NCBI RefSeq assembly: GCF_014652475.1
Contig: NZ_BMYW01000004.1
Span: 229,727-293,726 of the forward strand
Reading direction: 5' to 3'
From: Vogesella alkaliphila
GTDB lineage: Bacteria; Pseudomonadota; Gammaproteobacteria; Burkholderiales; Chromobacteriaceae
DNA: 64,000 bases
Shown: piece after piece, positions 44,762 to 53,815 of the stretch
Position numbering within the stretch: the first letter of the stretch is position 1
Layout: each line of letters opens with the position of its first letter
The notes under the pieces: model-generated
The model's input: the letters and a program-made list of their open reading frames with translations, nothing else
Told to the model about the DNA's origin: nothing
The model's database searches: none
Translations under genes and position numbers: made by a program

Positions 44762-46057
44762 ATGAGCAACTGGGATCTGGGCAGCTGGCTGTCACTGGCC
44801 GATTCGCCGTATGCCGCGCTGCCGGCCATCGTGACCAGCCTCGGCATCGGCCTGCTGATGGGGGTGGAGCGCGAGCGCAAGAAGCGCACGCTGGCCGGCA
44901 TCCGCACCTTCCCGATGACCGCGGTGTTCGGCTGCCTGCTGGCGGTGCTGTCGCAGCACGGCAGCCCGAACTGGCTGCTGCCGGCGCTGGGCCTGCTGGT
45001 GATCGCCAGCCTCGGCTTCCTGCCGCTGGGCCGCGAGTCGGAGGAAAACGAGCCGCGCACCACCACCGTGGTGGCACTGGTGGTGGCCTACGGCCTGGGC
45101 CTGCTCTCGGCCAACGGGCTGGAAGAGCTGGCCGTCGCCGTTGCCATCATCGTCACCGGCCTGCTGTACCTGAAGCCGGAGCTGAGCGGCATCAGCCAGC
45201 GCCTGGACCGCCGCGACCTGCTGGCGCTGCTGCAGTTCGCCGCCCTCACCTTCATCGTGCTGCCGGTGCTGCCGAACCAGGGCTTCGGCCCCTACGCCGC
45301 CTTCAACCCGTACCGGGTCTGGCTGATGGTGGTGCTGATCGTCGGCGTCGGCCTCGCCGGCTACTTCGCGGTGCGCATGCTCGGCGAACGCGTCGGCACC
45401 CCGGTGCTGGGCATCCTCGGCGGCCTGGTGTCCACCACCGCCACCAGCCTGGTCTATGCCCGCGCCGCGCGCGACAACCCGGCCTCGGTGGCGCTGTCGG
45501 CACGGGTGATCCTGCTCGCCAACCTGGTGCTGTTCGTGCGGCTGGCACTGATCACTGTCGCGGTGACACCAGAGGCACTGGAAGGCGCCATCCTGCTGAT
45601 GGCCCCGCCGCTGCTGCTCGGCCTGTTGACGGTGATGCTGCGCCCGCGCCATGCCGCCAATGGCCAGCACGAGACGCCGGCGCTGCAGCTGAGCAACCCG
45701 GCCGAGATGAAACTGGCGCTCAGCTTCGCGCTGGTGTTCGCCATCGTGCTGGTCTGCAGCGCGTGGCTGAACGACCTGTTCGGCCAGCGCGGCGTGTACG
45801 TGATCGCACTGATCTCCGGTCTCAACGACGTCGACGCCATCACCCTGACCGCGCTGGAGATGCTGGGCAAGCAGCAACTGGCGATGATGCCGACCCTGCT
45901 GGCGATCAGCATCGCCATCGTCAGCAACACCCTGTTCAAGTTCGGGCTGATCTCCAGCTTCGGCGGCCGCCTGCTGGCGCTGCGCTGCCTGCCCACCTTC
46001 GTGGTGATGCTGCTGGGGCTGGCCATCGGCCTGTGGCTCAACCTGGTCGCCGGCTGA
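44762..46057 (+). CDS. MgtC/SapB and DUF4010 membrane protein
   Basis: A 431-residue integral membrane protein. The N-terminal third is MgtC/SapB-like (LGIGLLMGVERERKKRTLAGIRTFPMTAVFG with the conserved Glu-Arg), the rest is DUF4010 with GGLVSTTATSLVYARAAR and SGLNDVDAITLTALEM. About eleven helices are predicted. The role is unknown, and relatives of MgtC influence magnesium and phosphate homeostasis. It follows dxs by 24 bases and may be co-transcribed. Confidence 0.88.
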   Translation: MSNWDLGSWLSLADSPYAALPAIVTSLGIGLLMGVERERKKRTLAGIRTFPMTAVFGCLLAVLSQHGSPNWLLPALGLLVIASLGFLPLGRESEENEPRTTTVVALVVAYGLGLLSANGLEELAVAVAIIVTGLLYLKPELSGISQRLDRRDLLALLQFAALTFIVLPVLPNQGFGPYAAFNPYRVWLMVVLIVGVGLAGYFAVRMLGERVGTPVLGILGGLVSTTATSLVYARAARDNPASVALSARVILLANLVLFVRLALITVAVTPEALEGAILLMAPPLLLGLLTVMLRPRHAANGQHETPALQLSNPAEMKLALSFALVFAIVLVCSAWLNDLFGQRGVYVIALISGLNDVDAITLTALEMLGKQQLAMMPTLLAISIAIVSNTLFKFGLISSFGGRLLALRCLPTFVVMLLGLAIGLWLNLVAG

Positions 46058-46070
46058 GCCTGCCCGCCGT

Positions 46071-46496
46071 TCAGGCGTCGGCGCCGACGGCGCGCAGCCG
46101 CTCGCGGATCGCCTCCGGAATCGACACCGTCTTGCCGGCCTGGTAGTCGACCCACACCAGCGTCGCCTCGCCCACCGCGTACACGGTATCGGCATCGCCC
46201 TCGACCCTGAAATGGTGGCGCAGCTTCAGGCTGCTGCGGCCAACCTTTTCCACCTCGATGCTGATCAGCACCGTCGCCGGATAGGTCATCTCGCGCTTGT
46301 AGACACAGCTGGTGCTCCCCAGCACCGGGCCGATGCCCTGCGGGTCGATCGGGTAGCCGATGTCGTCCAGCCACTCGACGCGGATCTGCTCCATGTAGCG
46401 GAAGTAGCAGGTGTTGTTGAGATGGCCGACCGCGTCCATATCGCCCCAGCGCATGCTGATGCGGCGGGTGTCGAGCAGTGGCAGGATTTTTTCCAT
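46071..46496 (-). CDS. YbgC-type hotdog thioesterase
   Basis: A 141-residue acyl-CoA thioesterase with the 4HBT active-site segment RWGDMDAVGHLNNTCYFRYMEQIRVEWL, where Asp of GDMDAVGH is catalytic. The second thioesterase of this fold in the window, not closely similar to the one at 34125. The ATG at 46496 is chosen because the conserved domain starts there. The frame further upstream runs into the promoter region of tdk. Confidence 0.85.
   Translation of the reverse strand: MEKILPLLDTRRISMRWGDMDAVGHLNNTCYFRYMEQIRVEWLDDIGYPIDPQGIGPVLGSTSCVYKREMTYPATVLISIEVEKVGRSSLKLRHHFRVEGDADTVYAVGEATLVWVDYQAGKTVSIPEAIRERLRAVGADA
46234..46247 (+). repeat. DUS-like 14-mer, 13 of 14
   Basis: CTGCGGCCAACCTT antisense to the thioesterase gene, where the gene strand is read as K-V-G-R. 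Confidence 0.6.
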
Positions 46497-46629
46497 CGTG
46501 GGCTCCGGTGTCTGGTTGCATTGCAGCATGCGATCATAGCGCGCTCCTGACGTTAACGTCAGCACGCTGCCGCGCAACACAGTGTTCAGCTTGCGCTAAA
46601 ATGGTGGGCTTACCTGCCTTCAGCTCATC

Positions 46630-47181
46630 ATGGCCAAACTCTTCTTCCGCTACGCCGCTATGAACAGCGGCAAAAGCACGCAACTGCTGCAGATCGCCAA
46701 CAACTACGAATCGATGGCCAAGACGGTGCGGCTGTATACCGCCGCCATCGACGACCGCTTCGGCGTCGGCAAGATCACCTCGCGCCTCAATATCCAGCGC
46801 GACGCGCTGACCTACGACGACCGTCTCGATTTTCTGGCCGAGGACTACGCCGGCATCGCCTGCGTGCTGATCGACGAAGCGCAGTTCCTGAGTCCGCAGC
46901 AGGTACAACAGCTGCACCGGCTGGCGCATACCCGACACGTGCCGGTGATCTGCTTCGGCCTGCGCAGCGATTTTCGCGGCGAGCCCTTTCCCGGCGCCGC
47001 CTGGCTGCTGGCACTGGCGGAAGACATCGAGGAGATCAAGACCATCTGCCACTGCGGCCGCAAGGCCACCATGCACATCCGCCGCGACGGCGACGGCCGG
47101 CGCATCAAGGAAGGACCGCAGGTGGAGATCGGCGACGAGGCCCGCTACCACGCGGTATGCGCCAAGTGCTTCTACGCCTGA
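46630..47181 (+). CDS. tdk: Thymidine kinase
   Basis: Phosphorylates thymidine in the salvage pathway. The 183-residue type II enzyme has the P-loop AAMNSGKST, the catalytic glutamate in LIDEAQFL (E83), the lasso with zinc ligands in CHCGRKA and the C-terminal CAKCF, and YHAVCAKC. Length fits. A strong terminator follows. Confidence 0.96.
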   Translation: MAKLFFRYAAMNSGKSTQLLQIANNYESMAKTVRLYTAAIDDRFGVGKITSRLNIQRDALTYDDRLDFLAEDYAGIACVLIDEAQFLSPQQVQQLHRLAHTRHVPVICFGLRSDFRGEPFPGAAWLLALAEDIEEIKTICHCGRKATMHIRRDGDGRRIKEGPQVEIGDEARYHAVCAKCFYA

Positions 47182-47205
47182 GCGGCAACACCACACTCCC
47201 CCGGC

Positions 47206-47237
47206 AAAAACGCCAGCGCCCGGCGCTGGCGTTTTTT
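47206..47237 (+). terminator. Rho-independent terminator of tdk
   Basis: CGCCAGCG (47211-47218) and CGCTGGCG (47224-47231) with loop CCCGG, preceded by AAAAA and followed by six T. Confidence 0.92.
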
Positions 47238-47246
47238 CTGGCCGCC

Positions 47247-47260
47247 TTGCGGCCAACCTT
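47247..47260 (+). repeat. DUS-like 14-mer, exact, intergenic
   Basis: TTGCGGCCAACCTT lies 9 bases after the T-run of the tdk terminator, followed by GA. It is a single copy, not part of an inverted pair. Confidence 0.75.
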
Positions 47261-47327
47261 GACCTCTCCGCCCGCCTTTTCCTGAGCGCGCCGCAGTCTC
47301 GCCTTTCTGTGGCGCCGGCCTTGGCAC

Positions 47328-47333
47328 TATAAA
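47328..47333 (+). promoter_or_regulatory. Candidate -10 of the formate dehydrogenase operon
   Basis: TATAAA lies 38 bases before the first gene. No good -35 is visible. TGGCAC just before it recalls a sigma-54 -24 element but the -12 GC is not at the right distance. Confidence 0.3.
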
Positions 47334-47370
47334 GAACTGCCACCCCGTTTCCCGCCACAAGGAGCGCCCC

Positions 47371-48804
47371 ATGTTGCCAGCCGGTAGTCAGGATGCGGTC
47401 GACAGTTTCTATCACCTGCACGGCGAGGACCCGGCCGCGCTGCCCTGCCAGGGGCTGGCCTGCTTTGCCGCACGCGCGCAGGCACCGGCGGCGTGGCACG
47501 CGGCGCAGCGGCAGGACCGCGGGCTGTACTGCCACGGCCAGTGCCACCAGCCTCCCGGAGCGGCGCCGGTGCGCCCGCACATCGCCAGCCTGCTGCCGCA
47601 TAGCGTGCTGCTGGACAATGTGCTGGCCGGCGGCATCCACGACTTCGGCGCCTACCTCGCGCGCGGCGGCGGCGTGGCACTGCAGCAGGCGCGCCGCATG
47701 AGCCAGGTGGCGCTGCTGCAGGCACTGGACGACAGCGGCCTGCGCGGTCGCGGCGGTGCGGGCTTCCCGGCCGGACGCAAGTGGCGCGCCGCGGCGGCGG
47801 CCGGCGGCAGCCGCAAATACCTGGTGGTGAACGCCGACGAGGGCGACCCCGGCAGCTTTTCCGACCGCTACCTGCTGGAAGACGACCCGTATTGCCTGAT
47901 CGAAGGCTGCCTGATCGCGGCGCAAGCGATCGGCGCCCGCCACGGCGTCATCTACCTGCGCAAGGAATACCCGCACGCCGCCCGCGTGCTACAGGTCGCG
48001 CTGCAACAGGCACGCGACGCCGACTGGCTGGGGACGGATTTCGAGCTGACGCTGCACATCGGCGACGGCAGCTACCTGTGCGGCGAGGAAACCGCGCTGC
48101 TCAATGCGCTGGAAGGCCGGCGTCCGGAGGCACGGCTGCGCCCGCCACAAATCACCACGCACGGACTGCACGGCCAGCCCACGCTGCTGCACAACGTGGA
48201 AACCCTGTGCGCGGTACCGTGGCTGATCCGCCACGGCGCGGCGGCCTACGCCGCACTGGGGGTTGGCCGCAGTCGTGGCAGCAAGCTGCTGTCGCTGAAC
48301 GCGAGCTTCAACCGCCCCGGCCTGTACGAGGTGCCGTTCGGCCTGCCGCTGCACGCCATCGTGACCGAGCTGGGCCTGGGGCTGCGCCACGGCAGCCTGC
48401 GCGGGCTGATGGTAGGCGGACCGCTGGCAGGCCTGGTGCCGCCGGCGCTGCTGGACACGCCGCTGGACTACGAGGCGCTGCACGCCATCGGCTGCGCCGT
48501 CGGCCACGGCGGCGTGATCGCCTTTGCCGACGACACCCCGCTGCTGGCCATCATGGCCGAGGTGTTCCGCTTTGGTGCGCGCGAGTCCTGCGGCAAGTGC
48601 ACGCCCTGTCACTACGGCGCCGCCGAGCTGGCGCGGCAGTTTGCCGCCGCCGCCGACGGCCAGGCCATCGACGGCGCCCGCTGCCGGGCGCTGCTGGACA
48701 ATCTGGCGCAGGCCAGCCTGTGCGGCCACGGCCGTGGTCTGGCCGAGTTCGCCCACGCCCTGCAACGCCACTACCCGGAGGAGCTGCGCGCATGCCTCGC
48801 CTGA
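47371..48804 (+). CDS. NuoE/NuoF-like NADH diaphorase subunit of formate dehydrogenase
   Basis: A 477-residue flavo-iron-sulphur protein that passes electrons between formate dehydrogenase and NAD. Residues 20-60 carry four cysteines spaced as in the thioredoxin-like [2Fe-2S] domain of NuoE (C26-x4-C31, C54-x3-C58), although the loop between pairs is short. Then comes the NuoF core with RGRGGAGFPAGRKW (NADH), NADEGDPGSFSDR (FMN), YLCGEETALLNALEG, and the N3-type [4Fe-4S] motif ESCGKCTPC. It overlaps the catalytic subunit gene by 13 bases. In FdsGBAC systems the NuoE part is a separate gene. Confidence 0.87.
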   Translation: MLPAGSQDAVDSFYHLHGEDPAALPCQGLACFAARAQAPAAWHAAQRQDRGLYCHGQCHQPPGAAPVRPHIASLLPHSVLLDNVLAGGIHDFGAYLARGGGVALQQARRMSQVALLQALDDSGLRGRGGAGFPAGRKWRAAAAAGGSRKYLVVNADEGDPGSFSDRYLLEDDPYCLIEGCLIAAQAIGARHGVIYLRKEYPHAARVLQVALQQARDADWLGTDFELTLHIGDGSYLCGEETALLNALEGRRPEARLRPPQITTHGLHGQPTLLHNVETLCAVPWLIRHGAAAYAALGVGRSRGSKLLSLNASFNRPGLYEVPFGLPLHAIVTELGLGLRHGSLRGLMVGGPLAGLVPPALLDTPLDYEALHAIGCAVGHGGVIAFADDTPLLAIMAEVFRFGARESCGKCTPCHYGAAELARQFAAAADGQAIDGARCRALLDNLAQASLCGHGRGLAEFAHALQRHYPEELRACLA

Positions 48805-51449
48805 TACTCAACGGCCAAGCCCATGACGTGCCGGCCGGCACGCTGCTGCTGGACGCACTCGCCGCTGCCGGCAGCCAGGTAGCCCATCTGTGCCACGACG
48901 CGCGGTTGGCACCCAGCGGTGGTTGCCGGCTGTGCCTGGTCGCCATCGACGGCCAGCCGCTGCCCCAGCCCGCCTGCGCCACCCGCGCCGAAGACGGCAT
49001 GGTGGTGCACAGCCACACCCCGGCGCTGGAAGCGCTGCGCCACAGCAATCTGCAACTGCTGGCCGAGCGCTACCCGGCCGACGCGATGGCAGCGCACCCG
49101 GAACTGCCCTTCCATGCCCTGCTGCGCCAGTACCACATCCAGCCCGGTGGCAAGGCGACCGGCAACGGCTTCCGTGACGACAGTCATCCCTACATCGGCG
49201 TGGACATGGATCGCTGCATCCACTGCCAGCGCTGCGTGCGCATCTGCGACGAGGTGCAGGGCCAGCTCGTGTGGGCGGCGTGGGGGCGCGGCGAGCAGAC
49301 CCGCATCGCCACCGCGCACGGCAACAGCATGCTGGCCGATGGCTGCGTCAGCTGCGGTGCCTGCGTCGACAGCTGCCCCAGCGGTGCGCTGTTCGACAAG
49401 CCGGTAACCGCCGCGCAGCAATGGACGCGCACCACCTGCGGCTACTGCGGCGTTGGCTGCCAGATGGACGCCGGCAGCGCCGATGGCCGCGTGGTGGCGG
49501 TGCGCCCGGCGCAGCACCCGGTGAACCGTGGCCACCTGTGCCTGAAAGGCCGCTACGGCTTCGAATTCAACCACGCCGCCGACCGCGTCACCCAGCCGAT
49601 GATCAAACAGCACGGCGAGTGGCAGCCGGTAGGCTGGGACGAGGCGCTGGGCTTTGTCGCCAACCGCCTGCTGGCCATCCGCGGCCAACACGGGCCGGAC
49701 GCCATCGGCGTGCTGGGCTCGGCGCGCGCCAGCAACGAGGAAAACTACCTGGCGCAGAAGTTTGCCCGCGTGGTCGTCGGCAGCAACAACGTCGACTGCT
49801 GCGCCCGCGTCTGCCACACCCCCAGCGCCAAGGCGCTGAAAACCATGCTCGGCACCGGCGCGGCCACCAACCACTTCGACGACATCGAGCAGGCCGCCAC
49901 CATCCTGCTGTGCGGCTGCAACCCCACCGAGAACCACCCGGTCGTCGGCGCCCGCATCAAGCAGGCGGCGCGCCGCGGCGCCCGGCTGCTGGTGATCGAC
50001 CCCCGCCGCACCGAGCTGGCCGCGATGGCCGACGTCCACCTGCCGGTGCGCCCCGGCCACAACGTGCCGCTGCTCAATGCGATGGCCGCCACGCTGATAG
50101 CGGAAGGCCTGCTGAACCACGACTTCATCGCCGCGCGGGTGACGGGTTACGCCGAGCTGGCCGACTTCCTGCGCGACTACACCCCGGAACGGGTCGCCGC
50201 CGGCTGCGGCGTGGCGGCGGCCGACATCCGCGCCGCGGCGCGCCTGTACGCGACGCAAGGCCCGGCGATGTGTCTGCACGGCCTGGGCGTCACCGAGCAC
50301 CTGCAGGGCACCGAAGGCGTGATGTGCCTGATCAACCTGGCCCTGCTCAGCGGCAACCTGGGCAAGCCCGGCAGCGGCATCAACCCCTTGCGCGGGCAGA
50401 ACAACGTGCAGGGCGCCGCGCACATGGGCTGCGACCCGGCCACCCTGACCGGCGCGCAGTCGTTCGCCGACGCCGGCGAGCGCTTCGCCGCGCACTGGGG
50501 CACGCCACTGCCACAGAACCGCGGTCTGGACCTGCTGCAGATGATGGACGCGGCCCGCGACGGCCGGCTCAAGGCGCTATGGGCGATGGGCTACGACATC
50601 TACCTGACGCTGGCCAACGAGGCCGCCACCGCGGCCTCGTTGGCGCAGCTGGAGCTGGTCATCGTGCAGGACCTGTTCCTCAACGAGACCGCGCGCCGCT
50701 TCGGCCACGTGTTCCTGCCGGCAGCCTCCTTCCTGGAGAAGGACGGCACCTTCATGAATGCCGACCGCCGCGTGCAGCGCATCCGCCAGGTGGTACCGCC
50801 GCCCGGCGACGCCTTGCCCGACTGGCAGATCATCTGCCGCCTGGCCGCCGCCATGGGCCAGCCGGCGGGCTTCGACTTTGCCGAGCCGCAAGCCGTCTGG
50901 GACGAGATCCGCGCGCTGTGGCCGGCCGGGGCCGGCCTGAGCTACGCGCGGCTGGCACAGGAAAGCCTGCACTGGCCCTGCCCGGACGAACAGCACCCCG
51001 GCACGCCGGTGCTGCACGGCACGCGCTTTGCCAGTAGCCAGACCGCCACGCTGGCCTGCATCCCCTTCCTGCCCAGCAGCGAGCAGCCGGATGACGACTA
51101 CCCGCTACTGCTGGTCACCGGCCGCGCGCTGGTCCACTTCAACGCCGGCACCATGAGCTATCGCGGCCGCAACGCGCTGCTGCGGCCGTCGGACACGCTG
51201 GACATGGCGCCGGCGGACGCCGCGCGGCTGGGGCTGCAACAGGGCGAGCGCGTGCGCCTCCACAGCCGCTACGGCAGCGCGGTGCTGCCGCTGAACATCA
51301 GCGACGCACAGCAAGCGGGGCAGCTGTTTGCCAGCTTCCACCGCCCGGACCTGCTGCTGAACCGGCTGACCTCTAGCGTGCGCGACCGGCTGGTGCACGC
51401 CCCGGAGTACAAGCTGACCGCGGTGCGGGTGGAAAAGGCGACGGATTAA
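48792..51449 (+). CDS. fdhF: Molybdenum formate dehydrogenase catalytic subunit, NAD-linked type
   Basis: 885-residue DMSO-reductase family enzyme oxidising formate to CO2. Order: N-terminal [2Fe-2S] ferredoxin domain (CHDARLAPSGGCRLC), His-Cys cluster, two [4Fe-4S] clusters (CIHCQRCVRIC and CVSCGACVDSC), the proximal cluster CGYCGVGC and the bis-MGD domain. The metal ligand is Cys337 in NNVDCCARVCH, at the place of selenocysteine in E. coli FdhF, so no SECIS element is needed. NuoG-like iron-sulphur chain plus the partner gene indicates NAD-linked electron transfer. ATG 48792 is used. The frame upstream belongs to the shadow of the diaphorase gene. Confidence 0.92.
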   Translation: MPRLILNGQAHDVPAGTLLLDALAAAGSQVAHLCHDARLAPSGGCRLCLVAIDGQPLPQPACATRAEDGMVVHSHTPALEALRHSNLQLLAERYPADAMAAHPELPFHALLRQYHIQPGGKATGNGFRDDSHPYIGVDMDRCIHCQRCVRICDEVQGQLVWAAWGRGEQTRIATAHGNSMLADGCVSCGACVDSCPSGALFDKPVTAAQQWTRTTCGYCGVGCQMDAGSADGRVVAVRPAQHPVNRGHLCLKGRYGFEFNHAADRVTQPMIKQHGEWQPVGWDEALGFVANRLLAIRGQHGPDAIGVLGSARASNEENYLAQKFARVVVGSNNVDCCARVCHTPSAKALKTMLGTGAATNHFDDIEQAATILLCGCNPTENHPVVGARIKQAARRGARLLVIDPRRTELAAMADVHLPVRPGHNVPLLNAMAATLIAEGLLNHDFIAARVTGYAELADFLRDYTPERVAAGCGVAAADIRAAARLYATQGPAMCLHGLGVTEHLQGTEGVMCLINLALLSGNLGKPGSGINPLRGQNNVQGAAHMGCDPATLTGAQSFADAGERFAAHWGTPLPQNRGLDLLQMMDAARDGRLKALWAMGYDIYLTLANEAATAASLAQLELVIVQDLFLNETARRFGHVFLPAASFLEKDGTFMNADRRVQRIRQVVPPPGDALPDWQIICRLAAAMGQPAGFDFAEPQAVWDEIRALWPAGAGLSYARLAQESLHWPCPDEQHPGTPVLHGTRFASSQTATLACIPFLPSSEQPDDDYPLLLVTGRALVHFNAGTMSYRGRNALLRPSDTLDMAPADAARLGLQQGERVRLHSRYGSAVLPLNISDAQQAGQLFASFHRPDLLLNRLTSSVRDRLVHAPEYKLTAVRVEKATD

Positions 51450-51467
51450 CCGACAGGGGGAAACGCC

Positions 51468-52295
51468 ATGGCGCTATACGGTTTTGACGCCTTCTCGCCG
51501 GCACAGATCGCCGAGAAGATCGAGCAGGTCGGCGTCAGCAAGGCGCGGCTGCCGCTGCTGCAGATGGTGCTGCTGGGCATGCTGGCCGGCGCCTTCATCT
51601 CGCTGGGCGCGCTGTACTTCGTGCTGGTCGTGAGCGATGCCACGCTGGGCTTCGCCGCCAGCCGCGTGCTGGGCGGTGTGGTGTTTTCCTTGGGGCTGTT
51701 GCTGGTGGTAGTGGCCGGTGCCGAACTGTTCACCGGCAACAACCTGCTGATGATGGCCTGGGCCGACGGTCGCATCAGCAGCTACGCGCTGCTGCGCAAC
51801 TGGGTGGTGGTGTGTGCGGCCAACTTTGCCGGCGCCGCCGGCATGGCGCTGCTGGTGTGGCTGTCCGGCCACCCGGCGATGAACGACGGCCGCGTGGCGG
51901 CGCTGGTGGTCACGCTGGCCGGCGCCAAGTGCGCGGCACCGTTGGCCGCGCTGTTCTGGAAGGGGGTGCTGTGCAATATCCTGGTGTGCCTGGCGGTGTG
52001 GATGGCGATGGCCGGGCGCAGCGTCACCGACAAGTTCGTGGCCGTCGTGTTCCCAATTTCGGCCTTTGTCGCCGCCGGCTTCGAGCACAGCATCGCCAAT
52101 ATGTACCTGATCCCGCTGGCGATGCTGCTGCAGGACAGCGTGCCGGCTGCGCTGGTATCGCCAGCGCTGGGCGTGGCCGGCCTGCTTCGCAATCTGGCGG
52201 CGGTGATCGCCGGCAACATCCTCGGCGGCAGCGTGCTGGTGGCGCTGGTCTACCACCTGATCTACCGCCGTGGCCTGCCACCGCCGGCAGCGTAG
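51468..52295 (+). CDS. Formate/nitrite transporter family channel
   Basis: A 275-residue FNT membrane protein with six hydrophobic helices. Signature segments are YGFDAFSPAQIAEKIEQVGVSKARL, LGMLAGAFISLGALY, ELFTGNNLLM and the central KGVLCNILVCLAVWMA, then FEHSIANMYLIPLAML with the conserved His. It follows the formate dehydrogenase gene by 18 bases and most likely imports formate for it, although nitrite transport cannot be excluded. Confidence 0.9.
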   Translation: MALYGFDAFSPAQIAEKIEQVGVSKARLPLLQMVLLGMLAGAFISLGALYFVLVVSDATLGFAASRVLGGVVFSLGLLLVVVAGAELFTGNNLLMMAWADGRISSYALLRNWVVVCAANFAGAAGMALLVWLSGHPAMNDGRVAALVVTLAGAKCAAPLAALFWKGVLCNILVCLAVWMAMAGRSVTDKFVAVVFPISAFVAAGFEHSIANMYLIPLAMLLQDSVPAALVSPALGVAGLLRNLAAVIAGNILGGSVLVALVYHLIYRRGLPPPAA

Positions 52296-52349
52296 CGGGC
52301 CTGGAATGAAAAACGCCATCGCAGCGCGACGGCGTATCGGGCAGAAAGC

Positions 52350-52363
52350 TTGTGGCCAACCTT
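52350..52363 (+). repeat. DUS-like 14-mer, 13 of 14, intergenic
   Basis: TTGTGGCCAACCTT, with one C to T change, between the formate channel gene and the tldD stop. Confidence 0.55.
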
Positions 52364-52364
52364 G

Positions 52365-53804
52365 TCAGGCGGTGCCGCCGACGGTGAGGCCGCCGTCGAT
52401 GCGCAGCGTCGGCTGGCCGACGCCGACCGGCACGCTCTGGCCTTCCTTGCCGCAGACGCCGACGCCCTCGTCCAGCGCCAGGTCGTTGCCGATCATCGAC
52501 ACGTAGTTCAGCACGTCCGGGCCGTTGCCGATCAGGGTGGCGCCCTTCACCGGGTAGGTCAGCTTGCCGTTCTCGATGCGCCACGCCTCGGAGGCGGAGA
52601 ACACGAACTTGCCGCTGGTGATGTCGACTTGGCCGCCGCCGAAGTTGGCCGCGTAGATGCCGTCCTTGACCGAGGCGATGATCTCTTCCGGCGCCTTGTC
52701 GCCGCCGAGCATGTAGGTGTTGGTCATGCGCGGCATCGGGATGTGGGCGTAGGACTCGCGGCGGCCATTGCCGGTCGGCGCCACGCCCATCAGGCGCGAG
52801 TTCATCGCGTCCTGCATATAGCCCTTCAGGATGCCGTCTTCGATCAGCACGGTACGGTTGGTGGCGTTGCCTTCGTCGTCGATCGACAGCGAACCGCGGC
52901 GCGCCGACAGCGTGCCGTCATCGACCACGGTGACGCCGGCGGCGGCCACGCGCTGGCCGATCATGCCGGAGAAGGCCGAGGTGCCCTTGCGGTTGAAGTC
53001 GCCCTCCAGGCCGTGGCCGATGGCTTCGTGCAGCAGCACGCCCGGCCAGCCGGAGCCGAGCACCACCGTCATCTGCCCGGCCGGTGCCGGCCGCGCCTCC
53101 AGATTGACCAGCGCCTGCTGCACCGCCTTCTGCGCGTGGTGCTCGATCACCGCGTCGGTAAACTGCGTCAGGTCGTAACGGCCACCACCGCCACTACTGC
53201 CCATCTCGCGGCGGCCATCCTGCTCGGCGATCACCGTCACCGAGATGCGCACCAGCGGCCGCACGTCGGCGGCGCGTACGCCGTCATGACGCGCGACATA
53301 GACCACGTCGTACTCTGCGGCCAACCCTGCCATCACCTGGATCACGCGCGGGTCGATGGCGCGCGCCAGCCGCTCGATGCGCTCCAGGATCGACACCTTG
53401 GCCTCGGCCGGCAGGCTGCCGACCGGGTCGATCGCCGGATACAGGCCGCTGCCGCGACGCAGCGCCACCGCGCCGGCATTGCCGTGGCCGCCGACGGCGC
53501 CGATGGCGCGCACCGCGTCGGCGGCCTCGCCCAGCGCGAAGGCACTGATGTCGTCGGAGTAGGCGAACGCGGTCTTGTCACCGGACACCGCGCGCACGCC
53601 GACCCCCTGGTCGATGCTGAAGCTGCCGGCCTTGACGATGCCCTCTTCCAGGCTCCAGCCCTCGCTGCGCGTGTACTGGAAATACAGGTCGGCGTAATCG
53701 ACCTGATGCTGCAGCATGCGGCCGAGGGTGGCCTCGATCACCTGTTCGTTGACGCCGTACGGCGCCAGCAGCAGGCTGTCTGCGATGGAAATGGCGTTGC
53801 TCAT
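52365..53804 (-). CDS. tldD: Metalloprotease TldD
   Basis: Subunit of the TldD/TldE protease that trims modified peptides and degrades CcdA in E. coli. The 479-residue protein contains the zinc motif [11 protein letters not shown] (H259, E260, H264) and the following [23 protein letters not shown] and [11 protein letters not shown]. TldE (PmbA) is not in this window. The ATG at 53804 matches the family start; the open frame continues far upstream across the nitrilase gene without coding sense. Last gene of the yhdP-nit-tldD operon. Confidence 0.95.
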   Translation of the reverse strand: MSNAISIADSLLLAPYGVNEQVIEATLGRMLQHQVDYADLYFQYTRSEGWSLEEGIVKAGSFSIDQGVGVRAVSGDKTAFAYSDDISAFALGEAADAVRAIGAVGGHGNAGAVALRRGSGLYPAIDPVGSLPAEAKVSILERIERLARAIDPRVIQVMAGLAAEYDVVYVARHDGVRAADVRPLVRISVTVIAEQDGRREMGSSGGGGRYDLTQFTDAVIEHHAQKAVQQALVNLEARPAPAGQMTVVLGSGWPGVLLHEAIGHGLEGDFNRKGTSAFSGMIGQRVAAAGVTVVDDGTLSARRGSLSIDDEGNATNRTVLIEDGILKGYMQDAMNSRLMGVAPTGNGRRESYAHIPMPRMTNTYMLGGDKAPEEIIASVKDGIYAANFGGGQVDITSGKFVFSASEAWRIENGKLTYPVKGATLIGNGPDVLNYVSMIGNDLALDEGVGVCGKEGQSVPVGVGQPTLRIDGGLTVGGTA

Positions 53805-53815
53805 GACTTTTGCTT

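Noticed and set aside
47322-47345. Sigma-54 promoter before the formate operon
   Set aside because: TGGCAC is there, but no TTGC at the -12 distance.
47781-48791. In-frame extension upstream of the formate dehydrogenase gene
   Set aside because: It overlaps the NuoF-like coding sequence in another frame and gives Arg/Ala-rich nonsense. The ATG at 48792 starts the ferredoxin domain.
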